From Anthoceros angustus (Eukaryota > Streptophyta > Anthocerotopsida > Anthocerotales > Anthocerotaceae), in contig MU008198.1 in NCBI GenBank assembly GCA_010909165.1, positions 402,216 through 466,215 on the forward strand: a stretch of 64,000 nucleotides of DNA, given 5' to 3'. How positions within the stretch are numbered: the first letter of the stretch is position 1; each line of letters opens with the position of its first letter. Positions 32,645 through 45,188 of the stretch are shown here, one piece after another. Below the pieces are notes generated by a model. The model was given only the letters and a program-made list of their open reading frames with translations, was not told the origin of the DNA and ran no database searches. The translations under genes were made by a program, and so were the position numbers.

Positions 32645-33025
32645 GAGCCTCCTCCTCTTCCTTTCCCTCTCCCCCTCCCCCTTCTTCCCATCTCCCCCTC
32701 CTCTCCCTTCCTCTCTCCCCCTGCTCTTATCCCTCTTCTTTTCCCTCCCCCGATCCTCCTCATTATAATCTCCGCCTCCTGTCCTTCCGCTTTTCCCCTC
32801 CTCCTCCTTCCCTCTCGCCCTCCTCATCTTTGGGACCTGAGATCGGCCATTCCTCTTTCTTTCCCATTCCCTCTCCCCCTTCTTCTTCTCCTCCTCTTCC
32901 TTTCTCTCTCACCCTCTACCTATTTTCCTCCTCCTCCTCCTCCTCTACCTCAGATCCCTCTCCCCCTTTTCCTCCTTGCCTCTTCCCCTCCTCCTCTCCC
33001 TCGTCTCTATGCACGGTGCGATAGT
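32645..33025. repeat. Polypyrimidine tract, about 380 bp
   Basis: Almost pure C/T on the plus strand, with cctcctcct and tctccccc runs. Frames reading through it (Arg/Gly/Glu-rich on minus, Ser/Pro-rich on plus) are composition artefacts. Confidence 0.85.
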
Positions 33026-33239
33026 CCCTCTAAATATGTGGCCACGGACAGGAAAAGGGTGAGGAAGCTTTTGGAAGGGGGGGAAAATCTATCCTCCGAA
33101 CGTAGAGTGAGCGCCGCACCCACGAACCTAGACATAGGCAAATAATAATATGTCGGTTTTTCTTACAAATAAATCCCAAGATTTTAATGCTCCAACTAAG
33201 ATAGAATATAGTGGATTGGTCAAGGCATATTTCTTAAAA

Positions 33240-33730
33240 CTAGGAAGTTTAGGGTTTAATTTCGGTCTACACTAGTAGTAAGTATTGATGGGTACTAATA
33301 CACTAGTAGTAAGTATTGATGGGTACTAATCTAAATTTTAATGTTCGACATTGATGGCGTGATTGATAAGTAATTTATACCTTAATATAATATGTAATTA
33401 ATAATAAAATATTATATAGTATAACATAATATTATGGAATAAAATATGATATTATATAGTCTAACATAATATTATGGAATACATATAGGAGTACTTGGTT
33501 AGGGGCAAGAGATAGAAGTTACGTTGGAGTGCCTAGGTAAGACAAGGGCTAGAAGTTATGCTAGTGGCTAGAATGAATAAGTAATTTATATCTTAATATC
33601 AAATAAAATAATTAATATACTATATAATTATATCTAATAATAATATAATATATTTATCTACATATACATATCCCCTGTATTTATCTATATATAAGTATAT
33701 ATATATCCTATACTTTATCGTGGATATAAG
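33240..33730. repeat. AT-rich stretch with 30-bp and 40-bp direct repeats
   Basis: 'cactagtagtaagtattgat' with its gggtactaat follow-on occurs twice at about 33270 and 33300. 'taacataatattatggaat' occurs twice at about 33422 and 33462. The rest is TA-rich. No gene is supported up to 35.8 kb apart from weak short frames. Confidence 0.7.
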
Positions 33731-34307
33731 TGCACAATAAAAGGGTGCACATTTATTATCATTGTAGGACTGGTTGAAACAAAAAAAAAATTAGTCTTCA
33801 ACCCATGAATAGCTATGGTCAAGTAAAAACATTGATAAAGCAATGGTGAAGTTATGAGGTAGGAGGAAAATGTGAGAGTTGCTGGTCCATGTTCCAGTGA
33901 TGTTTTGTTATGGGCAACATAAACAAATAGTTGTCCATAGAGGGTGTAATGAAGAGGGCAAGGTGAAACTTAGACAAATGGTTCTCTCCAATGGGAGTGT
34001 AATAAAGAGGAGAGGATGATAGGGGAGAGAGAGGGGCTCCTTGTTACGCTCATGTTGCAATTGCATGTGGGAAATCATAAACAATGCTTGTGAGAGAGGA
34101 GGTGTAATTATGAGGGTGAGGTGGTAGGAGAGAGAGCCAAGTAAGATAGTAGCACCACATGGGAAAGAAAGTGACCAACTTAATACCAAGCCTCCAAAGC
34201 ATGTTGCAATCCTTTGGACGGATCGGTGCTTGGATTCATGCGCCATCTTCATGGCCATATGGGGCTACTTGCTATTACCATCATGCCTTCTTCTCCGCAA
34301 CGATGTG

Positions 34308-34495
34308 GGGCCGCCAACTGTTAGAGCCCTACGCGGTCATTCCAAATCAAAATCCTACGCGGTTGCTAGGGCCGCCAGCTGTTAGTGCCCTACGTGGTCG
34401 TTCCAAATCAAAATCCTACGCGGTTGCTGGGGCCGCCAGCTGTTAGTACCCTACGTGGTCATTCCAAATCAAAATCCTACGCGGTTGCTCCAAAT
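34308..34495. repeat. 61-62-bp tandem repeat, three units
   Basis: Units carry 'gccgccagctgttagtgccc', then 'tacgtggtc.ttccaaatc' and 'aaaatcctacgcggttgct'. Confidence 0.85.
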
Positions 34496-35216
34496 CAAAA
34501 TCTCAGCAGGGGAACTTCGGTGTATATTTTGATATATCTATAAAAGTCCCTGAATTCACTTAAAAAAATGGAGATGCCCTAGCTTAGTATACAATAAATA
34601 AATAATATAATTAAATTAATATTAAATCTATGACATGCAATGCGTAACAAATCTATTAATCAAATCAAATCTCAAAATAACATCCATAAAATAAAACTCC
34701 ATTGTAAGCCCCCTTTTTGTTCTCGGTTTCTCACTTGACTTTTAGTGTCTTTTAGAGGCTGTTGTTCCTTGCTTTGTCCGATTTCTATTCTCTAATATAT
34801 GTCACTCTATTCTCACTAAAAACAAACCAGGTAAAACAACACTATAATTGTAAAATGGCCCCTAACGATTCCTAACTCAAGTAAGGTTACCAAATGGTCC
34901 TGTAGTAAAATAAACACAACCTAACCTACCCCAAATGCTATCGTAAAAAAAGTTTAGGCCAAGAGCACAACTAACTTAGGTTTATAAAGGGTATGATTCT
35001 CTAGTAGTGGTCCATAATGGTCCTATTTAGGTACCTAGTTGTCATAGCCTCAAGATTTAAGCTCTTGATTTAGCCCCTCATAGAAGAAGTTATCATGGGA
35101 GAAGTTTTATGTATCTTTGATTTCATAAACCTCCACTCTTATAAACTCTTTATGCATTTCTTCTTTTGACCCCCCATTACAAGCTCTATAATAATTTTCT
35201 TCTTGGTATTATTGTT

Positions 35217-35250
<34 letters not shown>
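35217..35250. repeat. ATT trinucleotide microsatellite
   Basis: About ten uninterrupted tta/att units. Confidence 0.95.
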
Positions 35251-35861
35251 CATCAAAATAACAATGACCAGCAACTTGGACTCTTACAACATCAAGACGT
35301 GATGCATCCTCTTTTACCTCATTAGTACATAGGCCTTTTATTCTTCCTGCATATGACATCGTTGACATAGTAGGCTAGTTATGGTAGATGACTTTAGGGA
35401 TGGAGCTTAATTGCTCCTTTTTACTGCAACCTTTGGGGTCTCCCTAAATGTCCTTGTTGGATGGACTCTCCCCCATCGTCTTCTTCCCTCAATAAAGAAT
35501 ATCACTTAGATAGAGAATATCACTTAGACTCTTCCAAATGACTACGTTACACTATATTTTTACTTTGATCGTTCACACACAAAACATCCGTCCACGGGGT
35601 GAAGCATCTTTAGCCAGGAATGAGGAGACTTTATTCAAAATGCGACGATGGGTAGACCTTTGTCCACGAAGACATTACGAAAATCAGACGCTCCTACAAT
35701 GTCAAAATTTGATAGTTAGCATCTTTAGCCGGTTCCAATCTTTTATGGGTTGTATGGCTGCATCGGATACATCGTGAGCAGAACTTTAATAGCAGCACAT
35801 ACTTACGCAATTTGCGCTTGTGAAAAAAGAGCACAAACAAAGGTAAGGTATGAGAGAAAAT

Positions 35862-38358
35862 TCAAATTTGTTCAAAATAACGATTCCGTTCCCAGTCCGT
35901 CACAGATTGCAAAAAGGCCAGGTGCTCGGTGTGGAAGAAATGAGCATAGTGATGGTGGACGTCCTCCCCTCCTAAGAGCTGTTTCGCGAACGAGCTCTCC
36001 TTAAATGCTTCTATAGCTTCTCCCTGTAGAAAAAATAGGAAACGAATGAAACCCAGAAAAACTACTCTACAGAGGGACCTTCCCGCAAGCATGTGAGGCT
36101 TACCAAAGACTGCGGAACTTTGAACAAGTCTTGAGCATTGACGTAGGCATCTCCCTTGTGTTGAGGCGGAGGCTCGATTTTGTTGCGAATGCCGTCCAGA
36201 CCTGACCCCAGGGCGGCAGCGAAGGCCAAGTACGGGTTGCAATCGGCCCCAGGTAATCGGCATTCCACCCTCAGGGACTTGCCTGATCCCAATACTCTGA
36301 ACGGCGTGGTCCGGTTGTCAAGACTCCTGCGTGATCCGTGTCAGGTAGCCTGTTCGCTTTGCCCTTGAGCCGAAATTAACCAATAACGCTAGCATGATCT
36401 CAGCTTACCATGCAATGTGCGTTGGAGCCCAGCTTCCAGCTATGAACCGCTTGTAGGAGTTGACAGTTGGTGCATAGAACACCATCATTTCCCTCGTGTG
36501 CTTCATCCATCCGCCTAGGAACCACCGGAACTCGTCACTGAGAGGCCACATGCAGAGTTCTGTTCAGTCAAGGCATTTTCCGAGCTGGAAACAGGATATG
36601 TGGAAACTTTCATCATCCTCAACCTGCATGATAAGGAGTCCAGTTTGCTGTCACCGTGGAAGATGTTGGTCCCATCTCTCCACAGACTTAGGTGGATGTG
36701 GGAGCTTGATCCGGGTTGGGATGAATCAGGTTTGGCCATGAATGTGACAGACACTCCCAAAGACTCTGCAAGCTCCTTCAGGCACTGGATCATGGAGAGC
36801 ACTTCGACGACATGAGATTGGCCAGTACCGTTATCTTTGTCATGCTTTGTAGAAAGGAGGATAACAACCCACCTGCTTGTACACTACATGACGATCTGCC
36901 ATCTCCAGCACTGTCCCGTATTTGACATTTAGCTCGTGCTGTCCGTGACCATATTCTCCTTTGCTGCAGTATGGGGCAGACACTGCATTAAGGGGGGCAG
37001 TTCATCAGATGATGTTAAAGCTGTGAGGCTTGCAGACTGTACCTGTTTTCCACAGGAACCCCGGATGCTTCCAGGTGCTTCCGTGCTGGCCCTGCAGAGG
37101 TGGATTAGAACATGAGGCTGCTGAGTTCAGGAAGATGTTTTACGAGTCGTCAATACCATTGAAGAACTCCTCCCGTGTTCCTTGCAGGATGTGATAGTCT
37201 TCGTTGTGCCATCCTGCAGGTCTCAACCTCGCGTAGCCTTTCTCCTATCCAATTCCGGACCACGCTCAGAAGACCGCACTTTACCATTGCTGTGCAGGAC
37301 AGGAGTCGCTGACAGGGGATTGTGTACGTCACGTTACCTTGGCTTCCTCATAGCTGTCTCGATAAATAAAATACTCCAGTTCTGATGCAGCCTTGGGAGT
37401 CAGATTTCCCAACTCCTTCGCAGCTGTAAGCTGATTCCTCAGGACAGATCTCGGAGCATGAGGTGCCCACGCATGGGTACTGTCATCGACTACATCACAC
37501 AACACCAGTGCTGTTTTATCCAGCCTGCATGAAAACAACAACCCAACACATCAGCCACCAACATTGCTTTCAGACTTCCATGTAGCGGCTGAATCGAGAC
37601 TCACCAGCTTGCCACTCTCAGAGTGCTCATGTCAGGCACAAGATGGATATCCCCATAGCCCAAGTCCCAGCTAGCAAACCTGTAACCCCGAACGGGCTGC
37701 ATATCCATATCCGTAGCAAGCAGATACGAACAAGCATGTGTCCCATCTTGAACTGCACTGCTCAGGAAGAATCCTGGTGTGTACCTGAAACCCCCAGACG
37801 AATTTCTGGTCAGATGGCCTTGATTTCAGCAGCTCCAATCCAAAGCATAGCAGAACATGTTAGCCTTGACTTCATGTAACTTGCCTCTTGCCTACTGTTC
37901 GGCCATAGCAATCTGTCATCCCCACAATCACAGTTTCTATCTCCCCCTCGTCTGCCAGCTTCCGAAATTGCTCGAGTGTCAACATCCCCCTGACCTTCGA
38001 TTCCGTTGCTGTCGCCGCTGCTGAGCTTACCGGCCTGCTGAAAACACTTCTCCTGTACAGCCTGCCTCGTCGAATTCACAGAACGAACAGGACTTGTCAT
38101 CTTTTGAAGCTGCTCGTGGCTGCCTTGCAGTGGCAGCAGTCGAAAGTGCACAGGCAATTCAGTCGTGATCGAAATTTTGCCAAGTGGCGGTTTCACTCAG
38201 GCATACCATGTAGAAGCGGAGGGAGTATTATCATCCAAAAACAGTCCTGATTGACTGTCTGAGGTGCGCACTTTCCATGAGCTGCTGGAAAACCGACGCA
38301 AAGCTTGAGCTGCAGAAGCCAGGTACTGGCGACAAGAGAATTTCACGGCAGCGGCCAT
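35862..38358 (-). CDS. Glutamine synthetase type I-like protein with organelle-type leader
   Basis: Eleven exons: 38358-38207, 38061-37885, 37784-37605, 37524-37338, 37244-37157, 37091-37043, 36963-36873, 36784-36624, 36537-36409, 36326-36104, 36023-35862. Phases all agree, giving 532 residues. The first about 76 residues are a presequence-like leader (RQYLASAAQALRRFSSS). The catalytic fold starts at MLTLEQFRKLADEGEIETV. Active-site signatures are SELEYFIY, GWHNEDYH, EYGHGQHELN (metal ligands), HIHLSLW (ammonia/ATP loop) and NRTTPFRV with RVECRLPGADCNPYL. This is the long bacterial-type GSI fold also found as the C-terminal half of plant FluG, here without the amidohydrolase half. The likely reaction is ligation of ammonia to glutamate or a related gamma-glutamyl ligation; the substrate is not proven. 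The second intron has a GC donor (AG|gcaagt). It sits 271 bp downstream of RPC3. Confidence 0.87.
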
Positions 38359-38629
38359 CAGGATTTTCGAGACTGCGAGGCTGCAGCTGTTGGCAAACAT
38401 GTAAAGCTCGTGGCGGCTCAAAATGCTATATGTAGAACAAAGATGCCGTCCCAGAGGAATCGTGGAATGATTCGTACGATTTAAGGATACATCGCCTGCC
38501 ACAGGAAAGATTACCTTCCTGGGAAGAAGGAAAAAGAAGAGCGGTAGTCAACACACCTCCTCCGATGGAAGACGTGTGAACGTCGGGAGATAGATGAAAC
38601 CCAACATTTTAGGCAAGATGAGAGAAACA

Positions 38630-41600
38630 TTAGAAATTGTGGAACAGCATGATGGAATCGTCCAGTCTGATTAAGGAAGATTCTAGAACAAGGGCAACGC
38701 GCTTGATTCTGGTGGCCCTTTTGCGCTGGTTGTCGCTAACGTGTATTTGTGTTGCGATCGCAGCTTGATTCGCCAGCTGCTGCTGCCTCCTGGCCAATTC
38801 GATCACCTGCCACACAAAGACGCGTGTTCAGTCCAGATTACGGAAAGCCAAGGCGGTTGGTTTCCCACGTGACAACCACTGGGCTCAGACACGCACAAAC
38901 CAGTACTCTCAGCACAAGACTAGAGACGTCTTGGGTTCTCAGTGTGGAAATGTTTTCGTCATCATTGCCCCATGATGTCTGCAGAGCTTCTTAGGCTTAC
39001 AAGTTTCAGAAAAAAGATGGCCAAATTTAAAGCAGAGCAAACACGAAGGGCGAAGCGGAGTGCTCTTGTGTACCTCCTTTTCCTGCTCCAGTTCGTACTG
39101 AAGACGCTGACAGAGGTTGAAAGCAGCGTGGGCCATGTCATCCCGTGCACGAGCGAAGGTCAGTGAGTAGTTAACGTGCCAAAGATACATGGTCTTGGAT
39201 GGAGCTCGGTCGGCGGTTTTCGGCACCTCCTGCACATGGCCAGTCAGAAGCGACCACAGCATTGCAACGGCACAAAGGAAATGGAAAGCGCTTGCACACA
39301 ACGCACCTGAAGTGATATGTACTCCTCTTTATAAAGATTGTACAGACGTTCTCGTGCATCCTTCACCGTCAAAAGAGTGTTGTCTGCAATCTAAACATCA
39401 AGGACTCAAAAACTTAGAAGTGCCTCCCATCCAGAACAAGCTCGATGCAACCACATGCATGTCATGTCATAATGCAAGCAATGGTAGATTTCCAGATCCG
39501 GAACATGAGCAGTCACAGGTTGAGTCTCAACCTGCTTCTGGTCTAGATGCCCTTTCATGGCCAGAAGCCTGTAAATGCGACAGCTTTCCCTTCCAAACCG
39601 CTGCAGAACTATACCCTCTACCTGCAGCAACAACATTAACCGTTCTGGTGAACAACTGCATGAATACAGGCGAACTTAAGGTACAGAAACCGAGTCCTAT
39701 TAGCATACTACCTCATTCTTCCGAGCTGCATCAAGAATCTTTTGGAAGTCTATGGAGGTACATGTCAAGAAAGTTATACAGAAATTTAATTCATCGGGCA
39801 CTAAGTTCCAAGGATCAGCACACCAAACGAAAGGCTTTCACAGCTAGCTCAAAAAATTCCTGTCCAAAAGGATACTGATAATGTATCGCATGTCTCCCAA
39901 TCGCGTTACATAACCTACAGTTTGAGCAGACATCATCTGCAATGCCCCCCTTACACGCTCCATGGAGAGATCTTGGCCCTCCTTAGACATTCTTGCAGCG
40001 GTCATTATATCATCAAAGGCTAATGCGGCTGCAGTAGCAAACATGCATTAGTGGTCAAAGAGGAAAATTCAGTGGCAACATTTCCGGTCAAAGGATGAAG
40101 AAGGGTCAGTCACCTGAGAATTTCTGACTGGCGGACGTATTTTCCTGTCTATTTAGTAGTTCTACCATTGCAGCAAACACTGTGCCTGCTCCAGCATCAA
40201 TTCTTGACCTAATTTGTGTTGTGCATGCCTGAAGCAAAGTGAACACGAAATATTAGGAGGTCCTTATTTGCTCCAAATTCAACCATTCCATCAGGGAGTC
40301 AGATTTGCTACTAAACATACTGTACCTCTAAACGGAATCTTCGCATAAACTCCTCAAAGTTAACACGCCAGAGAACTTCCTTCTCATCAACCAAGGCCAT
40401 GGTCTGTGCATCCATAGCTAGAGCGTCCCTCTTCCGCTGTCACAGAAAAACTAAAGAGGTAAACGATCAATGCCAAAATCTCCTCTTCAACTCGCAGTAG
40501 AAAAAGCCTGTATTGCAGGCATACCCGTGGTCAGATCAAGGGGAAGAGTGTTTGCTAAATTGTTACCTTCTGACCTACTTCAAAGGCATCATCGTCGCCT
40601 GGGGCATTTTCAATAACAGGAGGACCAGTTAATGATGCAGGCAAGCGGAATCTTTCAGCCTCCAGAGGAGCTGCTGCTGAACATATTCGCTGTTCCTCAG
40701 ACTCCAACTGGTTCGCTGCTGCTAACGCAGCTCGTCCACGCTGTAGCAGCCTAAAAATTCAGAACAAGCAGTATGTGGCTGCTTCGAGGGGGGCACCACA
40801 AAGAAGGAGAGAAGCCACTAACCGCAGCACCCCGAGCTGCCTTCTTGGGTGCTTCAGTGGCAGACTTGGGCAAAACTAGTGGCTCTGGAGCAGGACACCG
40901 CTCTACATAATGCGCACGTGCTATGGCACCAAACGTCTCCCTAACAGACACCGCCACCTCACTTTGAGCTGTGCATGAAAACACAAGAAAGGTTCAGCAG
41001 TGAGGACAAGCGGGCAACTCAAAAACTCACACAAACCGTCTCGTTAGCACTTTCACCTTTATTGGTCCTCCCTGCAGCTCTTTGTATAAGCTGCTCCAAG
41101 GTAAGCCGTCCATGTTCCAGGAAACCTACAAGTAGTTGCTCCGCCTGAGCATATGGACGAAAGACTCTGTCAATACTACCTCAGAGAGAGTGAGAGAGAA
41201 CTTAACAAACCCACTAAATAGGAAGACATACCTCTCCACCAAGATCCTTCTCCACAACATGCAGGAACTTTGGAAAGCGGAGCCGGTGTAGGATGTAGTC
41301 TACCAGGGCTATGTACTTAGTGGAAGTTTTCGAATTCTCCACACCAGCTGGTACACCAAATGCAATAAATCAGCTCTGCAAGTGGAGCCTAAGAGAAAGA
41401 ACATGACCACAAATCATCTCGACAGTAAGGCCAGGTACTGAAGGAATTGGAAGACCCACCCTGAACGACGACTTTAAATGCCTGAACACAGTTGTGCTGA
41501 ATGAGAATCAGAAGGCAGTTGCGAACTTGGGGGACACTCAATTCTGTGAAACGAACAATTTCTGGGAAACTGGCCTGTCCCTTTGATATGACACAAGAGC

Positions 41601-41764
41601 AGACTTTCTGCAACCAAGGCAGTCAGTCAGGACGTGTCATCCTTCCGAATTAGCGGAGGAAGGAGAAAGAGCAAACAACCTAACCCTATGCTCACCCGCG
41701 CAATCTCGCCGAAGTGCGATTGAATCAGGCTACAAGCAAGCTCCACTGCATGAGGTGTCACCAT
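38630..41764 (-). CDS. RPC3: RNA polymerase III subunit RPC3 (POLR3C/RPC82)
   Basis: Fourteen exons: 41764-41696, 41607-41460, 41347-41232, 41144-41057, 40968-40823, 40740-40567, 40436-40326, 40228-40114, 40028-39876, 39749-39712, 39621-39532, 39390-39307, 39229-39074, 38806-38630. They give 554 residues, close to the family norm (about 530). Winged-helix domains are visible: FGEIARKVCSCVISKGQASF and QVRNCLLILIQHNCVQAF, then KYIALVDYILHRLRFPKFL, HYVERCPAPEP, EKEVLWRVNFEEFMRRFR, RESCRIYRLLAMKGHLDQKQ, and a C-terminal YLWHVNYSLTFARARDDMAH. The protein belongs to the nuclear Pol III RPC3-RPC6-RPC7 subcomplex needed for initiation at tRNA and 5S genes. It is divergent with the plus-strand coiled-coil gene (407 bp between starts). 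Complete, no defects seen. Confidence 0.93.
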
Positions 41765-42171
41765 TGAGAATCAGCATGTGCAGACCTGCTTCCAGATACT
41801 CCGCGCCTCAGTCCGTTTTGCAAAAGCCACCAGCTCGCTCATCAGGCGTAATCACGACTATCACAGGTTTCCAAAACCAAATTTCTTGCGCCACCCCGCT
41901 TATATAGATGTGGGGTTTACCAGGATTTAAGGATTAGCGAGAATTCCGGCACCGAGTTGGCTTTCTCAAACAGGTTTCACAAGCCCAGGAAAGAAACAGT
42001 TGGTCCGGAGGAACAGGATCAGGACCCGAATCCGATCAAGCTGGAAGCCTAGCCAGGGAAAGGGGTTGCCTGGACTGGTCGGCTGGTTCGAGACGGTGGC
42101 CTGTGTCCGGCTGGGAGCTTCCTGGGCTGTTGCAGCTCCCAGCGTCGGTGATTATTCAGAAAAGTTTGAAA

Positions 42172-44782
42172 ATGCCGCCCAAAGGGAAAGATGCGAAGAA
42201 GGGGAAGAAAGACCCCATGGCCTTGTTGCTGGAGGAGAACAAGACCATTAAGGAATCCCTTCTTGCTAAAGACCTTGAAATCGCCTGCGGCGCGGCGAAG
42301 ATAAAGCAGCTAGAGGAAAGGTCGATGTACCTCTGTAATGTGAATGAGACACTCCGTCTGGAGGCCAAGACTGAGATTGATAAACTTCTGGACATCGTTG
42401 CGTTCCTGACGGGGTATGCGATGAGATGATCGTTGACATGGGAGCAGGAGGTGGATTGGAAGACTCCCGTTGCAATTTCTGTCCGCTTGTGTATATGGAG
42501 GTTGTGTCCTTCTCAAAATACTTCTGTTGGCAGTGAGAGTAACTCTTGGAAATCCAAGTCGAATGCATTCGAGGCCGCTTGGGAGCAGTTGAAGTTGGAC
42601 CATGCTGCCATGATTGACTCTTATAAGAAGCAGATTCATGACATGACAGATGCCCATGAGTTTGCTTTGGCAAATCTGCAACTGCAGCTGGATGATGCCA
42701 ATGTGAAATTGCGTGACATGCATGACTTCTCGCTAAGGAGGGCAGCTATTGAAGCAGAGATTGCTGGGTATCTTACTTTCTTGCAACACCATTGAAGACT
42801 GTTGGAGTTGGAGTCTTCTTGGTGAGGTTGCATCTGACCACCCATCATGATGAACAGGTTGAAGGAGACACTTGACACAGAACGGAAGCAGCATGCAGAA
42901 GCCATACGCGATGTTGAGTGCCACGCAGTGCAAGAGAAGGAGAGGCTGAAAAAGGAAATGAATCAAAAGATTGCCGAGACCAAGGAGGAGATGGAAAAAC
43001 TTAACGATGCACAGTTGCATGCGGTCAGCATTCCCCTTCATTGGTGCCTTGCACGCGTTTCCTTGCAGACAAACCAGGTTTCAATTTTCTGGGAGACTTA
43101 TCTGAATGGGTCTGGAACTTATCGGTCCTTCAGAAAACCAAGAAGGCGATTGCAGACAACGAACACATGACCAAAGAGCTAGCATATCAAACCAGGCAGA
43201 CCGAGCTACTTTTGCAAAAGAACGAGAAAATCGTCATGGAGAACATTGAGCTGCACCGTACTGTTGACTTGGCACGAGAGGTATCTGCAACCCTTCGTTG
43301 TGGCTCTTTGAGATCCCAAGGCTGTGTGACCGCTGTGCTGCAGAAACAAATGTTTTAGAACCAGGTCTACTCTCTCAAAAGCTGACTCAGATCGGTTACA
43401 TGAACTTGTTCCACAGATTGAGGATGACTTAGCAAGAAGAAATCACATGTATCAAAAGACAATGCGCATACTTGTCTTCAAGCTTCGAGGTAAGCACTCC
43501 CAGGAAAATGTATCTTGAACACAATCAGGTCCGAGATCTGGTCACACCTCTTTCTATGTTTCACACAACCCCATGTCTCCTAAGCGGCAAAATACTGAAA
43601 GCGTTGCATTCAACAGCGCTGCAGACTTCAGAAGAACAACTGAAAAGAATTCTATACGATAATGACATAATCAAAGCTGAAACAGGGAAAGAAGAACAAG
43701 AGGTTCTTAAGGCGGTTGAACATGCTCTTATAAGTGGTCAATCAAAGGTCTTGTTCTATGTCCGCATTCAGGTTGTGATACTTAAATGTTGTGTGATGGT
43801 TGCAGCTAATGGACTTAAAGCTCAAACACCTTCTGTCCGAAAATGCCAAGCATGCATCCAGTGTGGGGGAGGAAGCTATGAAGTTCTTGTATGCATGTCT
43901 GGAAGACATCGAACTGGAAAGGCTGGTTAAGAATTCTGCTGATGGCAACTACGCTGCTGATGACGGTCAACCGTAAGTCAGCCCTTCGGTTGTTCTCTCA
44001 TTCCGAGCGTTCATTGGACAGATACTGAGCTCTCCTTTCATTTGCCTCTGTATATGCAGGCCTGAATTGATTCGTGCGACACCAGATGCTGATATGGGCA
44101 GGCTTGATCAACTCACTTTAGAACAGCGCCAGGGCTTTTTACAGTAAGCAAATCTTACACCTCGGAACTGATACTTCTCACCGTTGACACCATGGGCCCT
44201 CTAATCGCATGGGACGCCTGCTTCAGGAATCTGCTCCGCACGGCCATATCAATACGAGCAGTGTCAGCAGATTTAGGGAAAATGGACACTTATCAGATTC
44301 TCTCCTCAGGTAAGCTGGATCACTTCAGAAAACCTTACAATATGAGGTACTCTCAAGGTTGCTTGGCAGTGAGAGCAAGAGTCTTCATGAAGGGGACCAT
44401 GGAGTGTCACTAACCGGCAGAAAATGCGCACGCAGCTGGGTCTGCCGGTGCCAAGATTTCGGACGTCTCGGTGTCCGACATTCTCGAACTTCCGTTTGAG
44501 AAGCTTAATCTGGATGAGCCCGTCAAGACTGGCAGCAAGAACCTGAACCCCGTTCAAGTTGGGGTGCAAGTGATGGAAAATGTATGTCGGTGTTCTTCCT
44601 GTTTGGTCTTCACTGGCGTCAGCTCTGCTGTTGTTGGTTGGTGGTAGTTACAAACCATTTGTCGTCTGCAGGAGCTTCCTTCGCTGGTACCCCAACTAGC
44701 CCCAGAACACCTCAAGTTTGAGCCAGTTATACCACTCGATACAGCTGCCCTCAAAGCCAAAGCTGGTGGGGGAAGAGAGTGA
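42172..44782 (+). CDS. BBOF1-like (DUF4515-type) basal-body coiled-coil protein
   Basis: It starts MPPKGKDAKKGKKD, the Lys/Gly-rich N-terminus usual in this family. Exons read with confidence: 42172-42413, 42534-42767, 42798-42821, 42858-43023, possibly a 9-nt exon 43069-43077, and 43134-43280. Further exons lie around 43313-43396, 43419-43490, 43621-43707, 43804-43975, 44060-44142, 44227-44311, 44422-44580 and 44672-44782 (stop TGA). Long heptad-rich helices are visible (KQIHDMTDAHEFALANLQLQ, KKAIADNEHMTKELAYQTRQ), then a C-terminal QLTLEQRQGFLQ segment like the end of animal BBOF1/CCDC176. That protein orients basal bodies in ciliated cells, so a role in the locomotory apparatus of sperm is inferred. 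Exon ends after 43280 are less certain than those before it. Confidence 0.7.
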
Positions 44783-45188
44783 TTGCCATCGGAGGCACTG
44801 GTACGAGGGGTATGTTAGACGTACCACTCTGTTTGATTGAGGGAATGCATCCCTGTGAATACGGGATCTCTCAGAGCTTTTCTTCCTCTTATTGCAAAAA
44901 AGAGTCAAGTCAGTTCATATAGTACAGTTTTGTATAAGTACAGTTCAGGCCTCAGCCCCCTGGCTGCAGGCATACGAAGGAATTGGGCTTGTACACTCAT
45001 CTGGTACGCTGCATGACCGGAACCTTCAACTGAATTCACGAATTATTGCATTCCAGCGGACTCCTCAAAATTGGCCGGCGAAGCATTAAAGTTAAATCCT
45101 AGTCAGCAGAACACAAAATTACGACTTGCAGGAGTGGTAAAAAGACCATGGCTGAGATACGTGTATGGCGTTTTATCCCGCAGGAGAT

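Noticed and set aside
32566-33024. Arg/Gly/Glu-rich minus frames and Ser/Pro-rich plus frame
   Set aside because: Translations of a polypyrimidine tract, not genes.
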